NCBI GenBank assembly: GCA_964505385.1
Contig: CAZDIA010000036.1
Coordinates: 1-25,950 of the forward strand
DNA from: SLJN01 sp964505385
GTDB taxonomy: Bacteria; Bacteroidota; Rhodothermia; Balneolales; Natronogracilivirgulaceae
Length of the DNA stretch: 25,950 bases
Direction: 5' to 3'
Part shown: piece after piece, positions 1 through 8,286 of the stretch
Layout: every line of letters begins with the position of its first letter
Numbering within the stretch: position 1 is the first letter of the stretch
Translations under genes and position numbers: made by a program
The notes under the pieces: generated by a model
The model's database searches: none
Seen by the model: only the letters and a program-made list of their open reading frames with translations
Told to the model about the DNA's origin: nothing

Positions 1-342
1 TATGGCTATAATTTTCCCAAACAGGCTCAGGATAGAAAATCATTGTACCTAAAACTTACATCCGGGACGACCATAGGTGGAAAAACTTATAACTATTATG
101 CTACTCCCCTTTTTTAAAACTGATCCGTTATCTGCCAAATTATTTCAGAAGTGAAATTACAACTACTCAATAAGTCCGATTCAGGCTATCAAAAAGATAA
201 TTTCGGCGGCTATAAGAAATGATTTTAAATCTGTGTATGTTACACAGTGTAAGACGTTTACAGAATGCACCGTTAAAATCTGTTATAGTGCAAGGGTGTT
301 TTAAATTAATATTGAACCAAAAAAACAAAAGGTAGGGAAAAC
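1..342. other. Leader region of sodA, no gene seen
   Basis: No convincing coding region is visible; the only longer open frame here runs antisense into sodA and looks like a shadow. The region is AT-rich and carries two overlapping palindromes at 231-252, annotated separately. A purine-rich ribosome binding site (GGTAGGGA, about 331-338) sits just before the sodA ATG. A TATAGT sequence near 284 could be a -10 element, but no well-spaced -35 partner is seen. Confidence 0.6.
231..252. promoter_or_regulatory. Overlapping palindromes upstream of sodA, candidate operator
   Basis: Two perfect inverted repeats overlap: CTGTGTA-TGT-TACACAG (231-247) and TTACAC-A-GTGTAA (240-252). They lie about 90-110 bases before the sodA start. 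The spacing suits binding by a dimeric transcription factor. The TTACA...TGTAA core resembles operators of several repressor families, but I cannot assign a regulator from the sequence. Confidence 0.4.
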
Positions 343-951
343 ATGGCTTATACATTACCTGATCTTCCGTATGAATATGATGCTTTAGAACCACATATTG
401 ATGCCAGAACGATGGAAATTCATCATTCCAAGCATCACAATACATATGTAACTAAGCTGAATAGTGCTATTGAGGGGCATGAGCTTGCAAGCCTTCCGGT
501 TGAGGAGCTTTTGCGGAAAATTGACGAAGTTCCTTCAGAGAAGCGGCAGGCAGTAATCAACAATGGTGGCGGTCATGCGAATCATACACTTTTCTGGAAG
601 TTGATGAGTCCAAACGGAGGCGGCGAGCCTGTAGGTGATTCGTCTGATGCTATTAATTCCACTTTCGGATCATTCGATTCCTTTAAAGAGGAGTTTACTA
701 ATGCGGCGTTAGGGCGGTTTGGCTCAGGATGGGCATGGCTGATCGTAGGCAAAAATGGTGGTCTGCAAATAACCGACACTGCCAATCAGGATTCACCCTT
801 GATGGAGGGAAATACTCCGATTTTGGGCCTGGATGTGTGGGAGCATGCATATTATCTGAAATATCAAAACCGCCGACCTGATTATGTCTCGGCATTTTGG
901 AATGTGGTGAACTGGAAGCAGGTTGAAGAAAACTTCAAGGCTGCTACCTGA
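343..951 (+). CDS. sodA: Superoxide dismutase, Mn/Fe family (Mn-type signature)
   Basis: Cytoplasmic enzyme that dismutates superoxide to hydrogen peroxide and oxygen. At 202 residues it is the normal family length and has no signal peptide. The four metal ligands are visible: H27 (in EIHHSKHH), H81 (GGGHANHTLFW), D164 and H168 (LGLDVWEHAYY). The NQDSPLM stretch with Q149 and the GGG before H78 favour the manganese type, although cambialistic enzymes look alike. The ATG has a good ribosome binding site (GGTAGGGA). The gene is monocistronic: a hairpin terminator follows, and the next gene converges on it. Palindromes about 100 bases upstream suggest transcriptional control. Confidence 0.96.
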   Translation: MAYTLPDLPYEYDALEPHIDARTMEIHHSKHHNTYVTKLNSAIEGHELASLPVEELLRKIDEVPSEKRQAVINNGGGHANHTLFWKLMSPNGGGEPVGDSSDAINSTFGSFDSFKEEFTNAALGRFGSGWAWLIVGKNGGLQITDTANQDSPLMEGNTPILGLDVWEHAYYLKYQNRRPDYVSAFWNVVNWKQVEENFKAAT

Positions 952-976
952 GCAAAGTAAAAACTTTTCCAAGTAT

Positions 977-1011
977 GATGGGGGTAGATTAATTTTTACC
1001 CCCATTTTTTT
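977..1011 (+). terminator. Rho-independent terminator of sodA
   Basis: A nine-base-pair stem (ATGGGGGTA/TACCCCCAT) with an AT-rich loop is followed by seven Ts. It lies between sodA and the stop codon of the convergent lipoprotein gene, so it may also work on the opposite strand. Confidence 0.85.
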
Positions 1012-1861
1012 ATTCATCTTCTCCGCCGGGTATCTGCAGATAAAAGCTATTGGAGTAGCCTTGGCCTAAAGCGCGGTCAACACGGTCGGCCTCGGACATC
1101 TCTTCCTGTTCCTGCCCCTGACCTTGCTGCTGACCACCACCCATCATGTCACCACCTACATCTCCACCGGCAGCGGCACCTGTCAACTCTTCCCCGGTTA
1201 GATCCTCTGCCGAGGGAGCTGAGATATCAACTTCAATGGAGAGCGCTTCACCCGGAAATGCATCCGGTGAAAATTGCTGATTTCGCCCGCCGGAAAGTGG
1301 AATGCGGTAGGATAATGAGTAAAATCCCTGCTCATCATCCATTTGTACGAGCAGACTTTGAGCTTCAAGCTCAGTAATCGAAATTGCGGAAGGCGAGTCT
1401 TCAGCTCCCTGGGTCAACATGGCACGCTGCCGCATATCTTCCTGAGCCTGATCAACGGTGGACTCATTTTGAGGCATTTCCTCCCAGGCGGGATCCATGA
1501 TATAGTTAACAGCAGCACCGGGCACTTCACGCAAAGCTTCGATCATACCCATCGGATAAGTAAGTCCGAGAAACTGATTTTCAGATTCTACATTGAGTGT
1601 AAACCCGTAATCTTCAATATGCCTTTGAAGCTCACGGGTTCGCACATCCACCACGATGTACAGAAATTCATCATCAGCACCGGTGTGCAGATGGTATTGC
1701 TCCTCTTCCTTGGTATTCATCTCCGTTTCTTCAACTTTATCGAGTATAGGTTCATCGCCGTCAAAAGAAAACGGCTCGATTTCAGGTGACTCAACCGGTG
1801 AGGTTGTGGCACAAGAGGCGATGAACACGCTTAATAAAATCAATGGGCTGAAACGCTTCAT
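1010..1861 (-). CDS. Putative lipoprotein with Gly/Gln-rich C-terminal region
   Basis: I do not recognise a named family. The reading frame is open to 2026, but I place the start at 1861 because there it begins with MKRFSPLILL and a lipobox ending at C17 (FIASC), a typical SPII signal. That gives about 283 residues. The exported part begins acidic (E/D-rich, about 25-55). A beta-rich region follows with the phrase DDEFLYIVVDVRTRELQRHI, which recalls the CBM9-like 'small exported protein' folds of this phylum; this is only a resemblance. A low-complexity Gly/Met/Gln/Glu stretch lies near residues 232-260, before a conserved-looking tail. Probably envelope-anchored. It is divergent from the bacilliredoxin gene, sharing a 160-base promoter region rich in repeats. 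Confidence 0.7.
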   Translation of the reverse strand: MKRFSPLILLSVFIASCATTSPVESPEIEPFSFDGDEPILDKVEETEMNTKEEEQYHLHTGADDEFLYIVVDVRTRELQRHIEDYGFTLNVESENQFLGLTYPMGMIEALREVPGAAVNYIMDPAWEEMPQNESTVDQAQEDMRQRAMLTQGAEDSPSAISITELEAQSLLVQMDDEQGFYSLSYRIPLSGGRNQQFSPDAFPGEALSIEVDISAPSAEDLTGEELTGAAAGGDVGGDMMGGGQQQGQGQEQEEMSEADRVDRALGQGYSNSFYLQIPGGEDE

Positions 1862-1903
1862 TCTTTTAATTGGTTTTGGTAATGTTATTTTGTTTGCCAG
1901 TGT

Positions 1904-1990
1904 ATAACGCAGGTTTTTTGCAATGATTTGATGAAAACCGGCGTTATCGCAGAGTGCAAAAAACCGTTGATTTGCAACGCAATGATTTGA
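1904..1990. promoter_or_regulatory. Repeat-dense divergent promoter region
   Basis: The spacer between the lipoprotein gene and the bacilliredoxin gene holds interleaved repeats: ATAACGC/GCGTTAT (1904-1910 and 1941-1947), GGTTTTTTGCA/TGCAAAAAACC (1912-1922 and 1955-1965), CGTTG/CAACG (1965-1979), and a direct repeat GCAATGATTTGA (1920-1931 and 1979-1990). This suggests operator or RNA structure, but no factor can be named. Confidence 0.4.
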
Positions 1991-2020
1991 ATTTAGTACA
2001 TAAACAATATCGAGGCTAAT

Positions 2021-2464
2021 ATGCAATTTGGATATGGAATAGGTCCGGATACCAGCTGGATGAGAACTGAATTAACCGACTTGGGTGTCAAAGAGATAAC
2101 AACTCCCGAAGAGGCTGATTCCGTACTCAAAGATCAAAAAGGAACCATGTTGCTGGTAGTGAATTCCGTGTGCGGCTGTGCTGCCGGAAATGCCCGGCCC
2201 GGTGCCAAAATAGCACTGGAACATAGTAAAACTCCCGAACAGGTATACACCGTATTTGCAGGGCAGGATAAAGAAGCGACTGCCCGGGCAAGGGAGTATT
2301 TCAGTGAGTTTCCACCCTCTTCACCTTCTTTTGCTTTCTTTAAAGATGGCGAAGTTAAAGCGATGATTCCGCGGCATCGGATTGAAGGTCGCACTGCGCA
2401 ACAAGTGGCTGAAGACCTGATTATGATCTTTGATGAATTCTGCGGAGAACCGCAGGAATCCTGA
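2021..2464 (+). CDS. Bacilliredoxin family protein (BrxA/BrxB, YphP-like)
   Basis: A 147-residue thioredoxin-like cytoplasmic protein. It carries the family's hallmark Cys-Gly-Cys centre at C51-G-C53 in the context NSVCGCAAGNARPG. The family (former DUF1094; YphP/YqiW in Bacillus) removes bacillithiol from mixed protein disulfides or acts as a weak disulfide isomerase. A role in thiol redox repair is therefore likely, and it fits the nearby sodA. Length and the hydrophobic strand before the active site match the family. The ATG at 2021 is preceded by a short CGAGG. A strong terminator follows, so it appears monocistronic. Whether this organism makes bacillithiol cannot be told from this window. 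Confidence 0.9.
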   Translation: MQFGYGIGPDTSWMRTELTDLGVKEITTPEEADSVLKDQKGTMLLVVNSVCGCAAGNARPGAKIALEHSKTPEQVYTVFAGQDKEATARAREYFSEFPPSSPSFAFFKDGEVKAMIPRHRIEGRTAQQVAEDLIMIFDEFCGEPQES

Positions 2465-2495
2465 GTTTCAGATTAATAGCAAAACCATCTGATAA

Positions 2496-2530
2496 AGCAG
2501 ACTTGCCAACGGCGGGTCTGCTTTTTTTTT
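2496..2530 (+). terminator. Rho-independent terminator of bacilliredoxin gene
   Basis: AGCAGAC pairs with GTCTGCT across a spacer that holds an inner GCC/GGC pair. It is followed by nine Ts. Confidence 0.85.
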
Positions 2531-2700
2531 GAAAACACCATTTGAGGTTTGTGCAATCAATGAATATTCAACAGTTTTGCCGCCCGGCTTAGTTTTTTTC
2601 CGGTAAAGCATTATTTTAACTTTTTGGCCGGAAAATCGTAAAGATATTACCAGAACGCGTAATGTAAGGGGTATCATAAGCTTAAAGCTGTTTTTATTCT

Positions 2701-5184
2701 ATGCAACTGAACTTTACAACCATACTGGCTTTTGCCGGCCTTATCGGGGTGCTCACATTCATTGGATTGCGGCCGGCTATCGATTTTCAGGGGAGTAAAC
2801 CAATTGATCCGGGTAAAGATAAAATTGAACAAAAAGCCGGAGAGCTGCTTGCCGAGTTTGGTTTTCAAACGGATACCCTTCATTATGTGTCATTTTATCA
2901 TCAAAGAGAAGCGGTTTGGAATTCCTACTCAACAAATGAAAAACAAGTACATCCCGGAGAATTGAATCGCAGCGGGTTTCCCGTAAGCGGGTGGGGAGTC
3001 AACATTATCCGGTCATTTGATACTGTTGAGCCATTGAATTCTTTATATGATATTCAGGATGGATTCGGGAAAATTATTATTGAATACACCTCCGATCAGC
3101 GGCTCTACTATGTTGATGCTATTCATCCGCTTAAGTTGCCTTCACCGCCCCTTGAATGGATATCTGAGCGATCAGGTGATTTCATCGAAAACCACATGGG
3201 ATATTCACCCCGAATTTTTGAACTCGATACGCTTACGGTTGACGGGGAAAAAAATTCCTGGCAGGAACTCGCTTTATCAGATAGCATAGACGGATCAAAC
3301 GTTTTGCTGACCTGGAAACAGGAGACCCGGAGATCCGGCATACCCCACCGTATAAATATGGACATGGAGCTAAATGACGGTAATTGGGTTTTAAGCTCGA
3401 TCAGCACGAGTTTTTTTGACGATGATCAACCCGGAATTCAGGTGCCGGCAGAGCCGGAATTATTCGGCATAGCTTATATTATTGTAATTTTCATTGTTCT
3501 CGGCCTGATTATACTGGTAACCGGGCTGCGAACTATCTTTAAAGGGCAGGTGGAGTGGCATCGTGTTTGGATCACGTTTTTGCTGTTCTTTATACTCTTC
3601 ATGCTGAACCGATATCTGGTCACTAATCCCATTATCAGTGCATTTACAGGTGACATCTGGCTCATTGATACATTGAATATTACCCTGGGGTTTTTGTTGC
3701 TAACGTTGATTGTTTGTCTCGCTTATCTTTCCTGGGAGGCTATCGGGAGGGAGCAGAGCCAGCATCAGGTTGGGGTGGTGGACAATTTCTGGCAGGGACG
3801 GTTCTTTACAAAATCGACCGGTAATGCAATTTTATCCGGATATTCTGTGGCTGGAATTATTTTGGGAGCATTAGCGCTATCTCTGTTTGCGGTTGAAGGG
3901 TACTATACGATTCATGATTTCAATCCGATGGGGCTAACGCTTGCATCCTCTCCAATACCTCCGCTTGGATTAATTTCCGGCAGTATTGCATATTCGGCAT
4001 TTTACTTAATCTGCTCAGTCGTCATAATTTGCAGCCTGCTGAATAACCTGATCAAAAAAGAGTGGCTCTATTTCCTGGTTTCAGTTCCGATATTGACGCT
4101 TATTTTTTATGAAATTGGATGGATCACATGGGAAATAGGCGCAGCTGATTTCTATGGAAAAGCATTGATTGCCGTATTGCTCACTGCTATATCTGTGTTT
4201 GTATTCAGATACATTGGTATTGTCTCATTGATCAATTCCTGGATCGTAAGCACTACATTATTATGTATTTTTGCCTTCTGGGGTGCCTCCGATTCCGAAC
4301 TGCTCACACATTTTTGGGTAACGATCGGGATATTGGGGCTGCCGTTTTTGTTTGGGTTGGTGACTTCAACCAAAGGAGTTGACCCCGAAGAATACAGCGA
4401 TTACCGTCCTGATTATGAAGAACGCCTTGTCCGTCAGCATCGCTACGAAAAAGAGATTCAAATTGCGCGGGACAGCCAGCTTACGCTCATGCCCGATTCC
4501 GAGCCTGAAGTGGAGGGGCTGGATGTAAAAGGTTTTTTCATTCCCTCACTGGAGGTCGGTGGAGATTATTTCGATTACGATGTAATTCAGCAAAATGGAA
4601 TAGCCAAAGAATTCAACCTTGCCATTGTTGATGTGAGCGGAAAGGGGATGCAGGCGGCAATTACGGCCATTTTCACGAGCGGGCTGTTGTTGTCCCGGCT
4701 TCTGACAGACCGTGCGCATACAGCAATGACTAAAGTCAATTCCATCTTAAAGGAAAAAACTCATCCTCAAACGTTTGTAACCTGCCTGATCGCTGAATAC
4801 CAGCTTCAAAACAGAACCTTGTCGTATGCGAATGCCGGAAATTCCAAGCCCATGTTAAAACGCGGTAAGAATGTTCAATATCTGGATGGTACATCCCCTC
4901 GTTTACCGCTTGGTGTAAGGGAAAACGTAGAATACAAATCATCGGAAATTGAACTTGATCCGGGTGATGTACTGCTGTTTTATTCGGATGGGCTTCCGGA
5001 AGCGCGGGCGGAATCCGGCAAATTTCTTGGTGATGAATATATTCAAAAATTGATAAAGTGGATGGATACTTCAAAGCTTACTGCAGCAGAGATGTGTGAC
5101 ATCATTCGCCGGAAAATTCTCGATTTCAGTAATTATGAATTGGCCGATGATATCACCGTAGTGGTGATGAAAATTGAAAAATAA
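2701..5184 (+). CDS. Multi-pass membrane SpoIIE/PP2C-type serine phosphatase
   Basis: An 827-residue membrane protein whose C-terminus (about 605-826) is a PP2C/SpoIIE phosphatase. The metal-binding and core motifs are visible: GGDYFDY with D622, DVSGKGM with D644, YANAGNSKP near 709-717, LFYSDGLPEA with D763, and DDITVVV with D816/D817. An N-terminal hydrophobic segment (about 7-23) is followed by a soluble, probably periplasmic region of about 230 residues (25-255). Then come eight or nine hydrophobic segments between 257 and 556, and a charged linker (565-600) leading into the phosphatase. Such proteins usually dephosphorylate anti-sigma-factor antagonists in partner-switching pathways, but no STAS or anti-sigma gene lies nearby, so the partner is unknown. 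The large N-terminal region looks like a sensor. No Shine-Dalgarno sequence is evident before the ATG. Confidence 0.9.
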   Translation: MQLNFTTILAFAGLIGVLTFIGLRPAIDFQGSKPIDPGKDKIEQKAGELLAEFGFQTDTLHYVSFYHQREAVWNSYSTNEKQVHPGELNRSGFPVSGWGVNIIRSFDTVEPLNSLYDIQDGFGKIIIEYTSDQRLYYVDAIHPLKLPSPPLEWISERSGDFIENHMGYSPRIFELDTLTVDGEKNSWQELALSDSIDGSNVLLTWKQETRRSGIPHRINMDMELNDGNWVLSSISTSFFDDDQPGIQVPAEPELFGIAYIIVIFIVLGLIILVTGLRTIFKGQVEWHRVWITFLLFFILFMLNRYLVTNPIISAFTGDIWLIDTLNITLGFLLLTLIVCLAYLSWEAIGREQSQHQVGVVDNFWQGRFFTKSTGNAILSGYSVAGIILGALALSLFAVEGYYTIHDFNPMGLTLASSPIPPLGLISGSIAYSAFYLICSVVIICSLLNNLIKKEWLYFLVSVPILTLIFYEIGWITWEIGAADFYGKALIAVLLTAISVFVFRYIGIVSLINSWIVSTTLLCIFAFWGASDSELLTHFWVTIGILGLPFLFGLVTSTKGVDPEEYSDYRPDYEERLVRQHRYEKEIQIARDSQLTLMPDSEPEVEGLDVKGFFIPSLEVGGDYFDYDVIQQNGIAKEFNLAIVDVSGKGMQAAITAIFTSGLLLSRLLTDRAHTAMTKVNSILKEKTHPQTFVTCLIAEYQLQNRTLSYANAGNSKPMLKRGKNVQYLDGTSPRLPLGVRENVEYKSSEIELDPGDVLLFYSDGLPEARAESGKFLGDEYIQKLIKWMDTSKLTAAEMCDIIRRKILDFSNYELADDITVVVMKIEK

Positions 5185-5217
5185 AAAGCCACAGGCGCAT
5201 ATGCACCCGTGGCTTTT
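5184..5217. terminator. Bidirectional hairpin terminator between phosphatase gene and pruA
   Basis: AAAAGCCAC pairs with GTGGCTTTT around a loop of about 16 bases, giving A/T tracts on both sides. It sits between two convergent genes, as expected for a shared terminator. Confidence 0.75.
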
Positions 5218-5238
5218 AGCTATTAAATGAATTACGGA

Positions 5239-6852
5239 TTACTTATTGGCGTACTCAAAATCATTAAGAATTTGCTTTACGCCATCTTTGGGTCGTTCCG
5301 TGATTGATTTGGATTGCAGAAATTGCCCCAGATAATCAGCACCTCCTGCTTTCGGATCTGTACCGCTCAAATAGAAACCACCAAAAGGCTGGGCTCCCAC
5401 TATAGAACCGGTACATTTCCTGTTGATGTACAGATTTCCAACATGAAAATCACGCATTACCCGGTCGATATTATCTTCATTATTGGAGATAAAACCGCCG
5501 GTCAGGCCATACTCCACACTGTTGGCAACGTTGATTGCCTCATCGAGGGATTTGCAGGAAACCAAAGCGAGTACCGGACCAAAAATCTCTTCTGTGGCGA
5601 TACGGGCATCCGGCGCCACATCACCAAAGACAGTCGGTTGGATATAATAACCCGGCTCTGCAGTGTCTGCTTTATCACCGCCTGCAAGCAGTGTGCCTTC
5701 ATTTTTGCCGATATCGATATACTGGAGCACTTTATCATATTGCTCTTCGCTTACAACGGCATTTACAAGATGATTCTCTTTGGCATTGCCGAGGTCCAGA
5801 GCTTTGGTTTTTTCAACAACTTTATCCTGCAACTCGTCATAGACGTCCTCCATAATTAGGGCACGCGAACCGGCAGAACATTTTTGCCCCTGAAATCCGA
5901 AAGCTGAAGTAACTATAGCGTCTGCGGCAAGATCGAGGTCGGAATCGGAATCGACGATCATCGCATTTTTGCCACCCATTTCGGCGCTAACCCGCTTCAG
6001 CCATTTTTGGCCTTCAAAAGGAGTATTGGCCAGATTTTGAATGTGCAAGCCTACAGCTTTTGACCCGGTAAAGTTGATAAAACGGGTATCCGGGTCACGA
6101 ACCAGGTTTTCACCTACTTCGATATCATCACCTGTAACAAAATTAAACACCCCATCCGGCAAGCCGGCCTCTTCAAATATTTCCCGGATGATTTGTGTCA
6201 TCATCGGGGATTCCGGAGCCGGTTTGGCAACTACAGTATTGCCGGCTACGATCGGCCCGCAGGCCATTCCAATTGCAATAGCAAACGGGAAGTTCCAGGG
6301 TGATAGGGAAATTCCGGCGCCAATGGGAAGATATATCGTTCGGTTGGTATCACCCTGTGAGTTGATAACTTCCATGCCTTCATCGTACCTGAGAGCCTGC
6401 CGGGCGTAATACTCGAGAAAATCAATTCCCTCGGCAACCTGTGCATCGGCTTCCCAGAAGTTTTGGCCTACTTCAGTGACTTCCCAGGCGATGATTTCCA
6501 GTTTGCGCCGCCGGGCTATATCTGCCGCTTTAAACATCAAATCGGCGCGTTCCTGAGCAGGTGTATGCTGCCAATCTTCAAAAGCTTTCCAGGCAAGCTG
6601 CAGTGCTTCTTTCGCTTGTTCTTTACTCGCTTTTTGGAAAATTCCTACGGTTTCATCCGTATTGCAGGGATTGATGCTTTTGAATGTTCCCTTATCGCCT
6701 TTAGATTCTTTACCGTTTATAAACAGGGGATACACTTTTCCAAGCTTCGACCTCACTTCATCAACCATTTCTCTGGCAGCTTGTAACTGCCCGGGATCGT
6801 TAAAATCGAGATACTTCTCATGATCGTAGGGTGGAATGTTTTGCTTATTCAT
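5239..6852 (-). CDS. pruA: L-glutamate gamma-semialdehyde (1-pyrroline-5-carboxylate) dehydrogenase
   Basis: NAD-dependent aldehyde dehydrogenase that oxidises glutamate semialdehyde, in equilibrium with pyrroline-5-carboxylate, to glutamate. It is the second step of proline catabolism. The 537 residues match the stand-alone RocA/PruA length and exclude the long PutA fusion. Seen in the sequence: SPWNFPF with N187, FTGSKAVG near 261-268, the general base E291 in SAEMGGKNA, and the nucleophile C325 in GFQGQKCSAGSR. The N-terminal 60 residues and the GQKCSAGSR context are typical of P5C dehydrogenases and distinguish it from the general aldehyde dehydrogenase at 14658. No proline dehydrogenase gene is in this window. 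It ends against the convergent phosphatase gene. Confidence 0.93.
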   Translation of the reverse strand: MNKQNIPPYDHEKYLDFNDPGQLQAAREMVDEVRSKLGKVYPLFINGKESKGDKGTFKSINPCNTDETVGIFQKASKEQAKEALQLAWKAFEDWQHTPAQERADLMFKAADIARRRKLEIIAWEVTEVGQNFWEADAQVAEGIDFLEYYARQALRYDEGMEVINSQGDTNRTIYLPIGAGISLSPWNFPFAIAIGMACGPIVAGNTVVAKPAPESPMMTQIIREIFEEAGLPDGVFNFVTGDDIEVGENLVRDPDTRFINFTGSKAVGLHIQNLANTPFEGQKWLKRVSAEMGGKNAMIVDSDSDLDLAADAIVTSAFGFQGQKCSAGSRALIMEDVYDELQDKVVEKTKALDLGNAKENHLVNAVVSEEQYDKVLQYIDIGKNEGTLLAGGDKADTAEPGYYIQPTVFGDVAPDARIATEEIFGPVLALVSCKSLDEAINVANSVEYGLTGGFISNNEDNIDRVMRDFHVGNLYINRKCTGSIVGAQPFGGFYLSGTDPKAGGADYLGQFLQSKSITERPKDGVKQILNDFEYANK

Positions 6853-7016
6853 ACTGAAAATGTTGTTTTATTAATAAATCAGGGCCGATTTATCGGCTGT
6901 TTTTTTATAAGATTTACTTAGCTAAATATAGTAAAATTCACAACCCGTAACGGAAGCAATGCGGATAATGCTTTTTTAAAGATATCTGATTTAAAACTGA
7001 TTGAAATACAATAAAT

Positions 7017-7030
7017 TGGGAGCGCTTCCA
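7017..7030. promoter_or_regulatory. LacI-family-type operator upstream of gap
   Basis: TGGGAGCGCTTCCA is a 14-base near-perfect palindrome (one mismatched pair) around a central CG. This is the arrangement typical of LacI/GalR-family operators. It lies 113-126 bases before the gap start, in the space divergent to pruA, so it could act on either gene. The regulator is not in the window. Confidence 0.45.
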
Positions 7031-7142
7031 CATGATTGAAAATGCTGAAATTTCTTGAAAAATAAGAGAGAAAATGGTAGTTTAAGCAGCAATTAAAAAA
7101 CATTTAAAGTATTCAAAAACCAAAACAGAAAGGAAAATATTT

Positions 7143-8141
7143 ATGGCCAGAGTAAAAGTTGGAATTAACGGATTTGGTCGGATTGGGCGCCTTGTAGTTC
7201 GAGATATTTTAGAAAGAAAAAATGATGAAATCGAGGTAGTAGGCGTAAATGATCTAACGGATGCAGCCACGCTGGCACATTTGTTCAAGTATGATTCAGT
7301 ACAAGGCAAGTTTTCAGGCACGGTTACATCAGAGGGAGATAATCTGGTAATCAACGGAAATAAGATTGCTGTAACGGCTGAGAAAGACCCGGCTGACCTG
7401 AAGTGGGGTGAACTCGGAGCCGAAGTGATAGTTGAAAGCACCGGCTTATTTACCCATAAAGATAAAGCCGAAAAACATCTTGCAGCCGGAGCGAAAAAAG
7501 TCGTTATCTCCGCACCGGGAAAAGGGGATGTTCAGACGGTAGTTCTCGGTGTAAACGACAAAGATATTGACAAGTCCAATACCGTATTCTCCAATGCAAG
7601 CTGCACCACCAACTGCCTGGCTCCAATGGTAAAAGTATTGGATGATAACTTTGGTGTTGAGAAAGGTTTCATGACTACCATCCACGCCTACACCGGTGAC
7701 CAGGGTACGGTTGATGGTCCGCATAAAGATCTGCGCCGGGCACGGGCAGCAGCTATCAACATTATTCCTACTACAACCGGAGCGGCTAAAGCGGTAGGTT
7801 TGGTACTACCCCACCTTGAAGGTAAACTCGATGGTGGTGCAATGAGGGTACCTGTTGCAGACGGATCACTTACGGATTTCACAGCCGTGGTAAACAAAGA
7901 AACGAATGCTGATGATGTTCGCAAAGCAATGCAACAAGCAGCTGACGGAGACATGAAAGGCATTCTTGAGTACACGGAAGATCCTATTGTATCAACAGAT
8001 GTAATAGGTAACCCGCACTCCTGCATTTTTGATGCTGAGCCCACAAAAGTTAGTGGTAATCTGATAAAAGTAGTTGGATGGTACGATAATGAATTCGGCT
8101 ACGCCGCACGTACTACAGATTTGATTCTTAAAGTAGTTTAA
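7143..8141 (+). CDS. gap: Glyceraldehyde-3-phosphate dehydrogenase, type I
   Basis: Glycolytic enzyme that converts glyceraldehyde-3-phosphate, phosphate and NAD to 1,3-bisphosphoglycerate. At 332 residues it has the normal length. The Rossmann motif GINGFGRIGR is at 8-17. The VGVNDLTD segment (33-40) is of the NAD-preferring type. The active site is SNASCTTNC with C154, with the partner H181 in TTIHAYT. The C-terminal WYDNEFGYA signature is present. An AGGAAA ribosome binding site precedes the ATG. It is monocistronic, closed by a strong terminator, and has a LacI-type operator-like site upstream, which would fit carbohydrate-dependent control. Confidence 0.97.
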   Translation: MARVKVGINGFGRIGRLVVRDILERKNDEIEVVGVNDLTDAATLAHLFKYDSVQGKFSGTVTSEGDNLVINGNKIAVTAEKDPADLKWGELGAEVIVESTGLFTHKDKAEKHLAAGAKKVVISAPGKGDVQTVVLGVNDKDIDKSNTVFSNASCTTNCLAPMVKVLDDNFGVEKGFMTTIHAYTGDQGTVDGPHKDLRRARAAAINIIPTTTGAAKAVGLVLPHLEGKLDGGAMRVPVADGSLTDFTAVVNKETNADDVRKAMQQAADGDMKGILEYTEDPIVSTDVIGNPHSCIFDAEPTKVSGNLIKVVGWYDNEFGYAARTTDLILKVV

Positions 8142-8164
8142 TTCTCAAATCAATCCTGACTTGC

Positions 8165-8203
8165 AAGACATCCCGGTTAACATTTCCGGGATGTCTTTTT
8201 TTT
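8165..8203 (+). terminator. Rho-independent terminator of gap
   Basis: AAGACATCCCGG pairs with CCGGGATGTCTT (12 base pairs) around a nine-base loop, followed by a run of Ts. Confidence 0.92.
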
Positions 8204-8286
8204 GGATAATATTTATGTTTAAGTACAGTTCTTCAGAACTTGCTTAGAATATAGAATGCAGATACGCGTTCAATTTTAGTGAATAT

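Noticed and set aside
1343..1789. 148-residue plus-strand open frame
   Set aside because: It lies wholly antisense to the lipoprotein gene and shows no family features or ribosome binding site.
1862..2026. Longer N-terminus of the minus-strand lipoprotein
   Set aside because: The extra 55 residues would hide the SPII signal and overlap the divergent bacilliredoxin start.
5314..5859. 181-residue plus-strand open frame
   Set aside because: Antisense to pruA, with no recognisable motifs.
6884..6906. Plus-strand terminator upstream of pruA (GCCGA-TTTA-TCGGC then Ts)
   Set aside because: No plus-strand gene ends here; the stem has only five pairs and is probably chance or part of the pruA leader.
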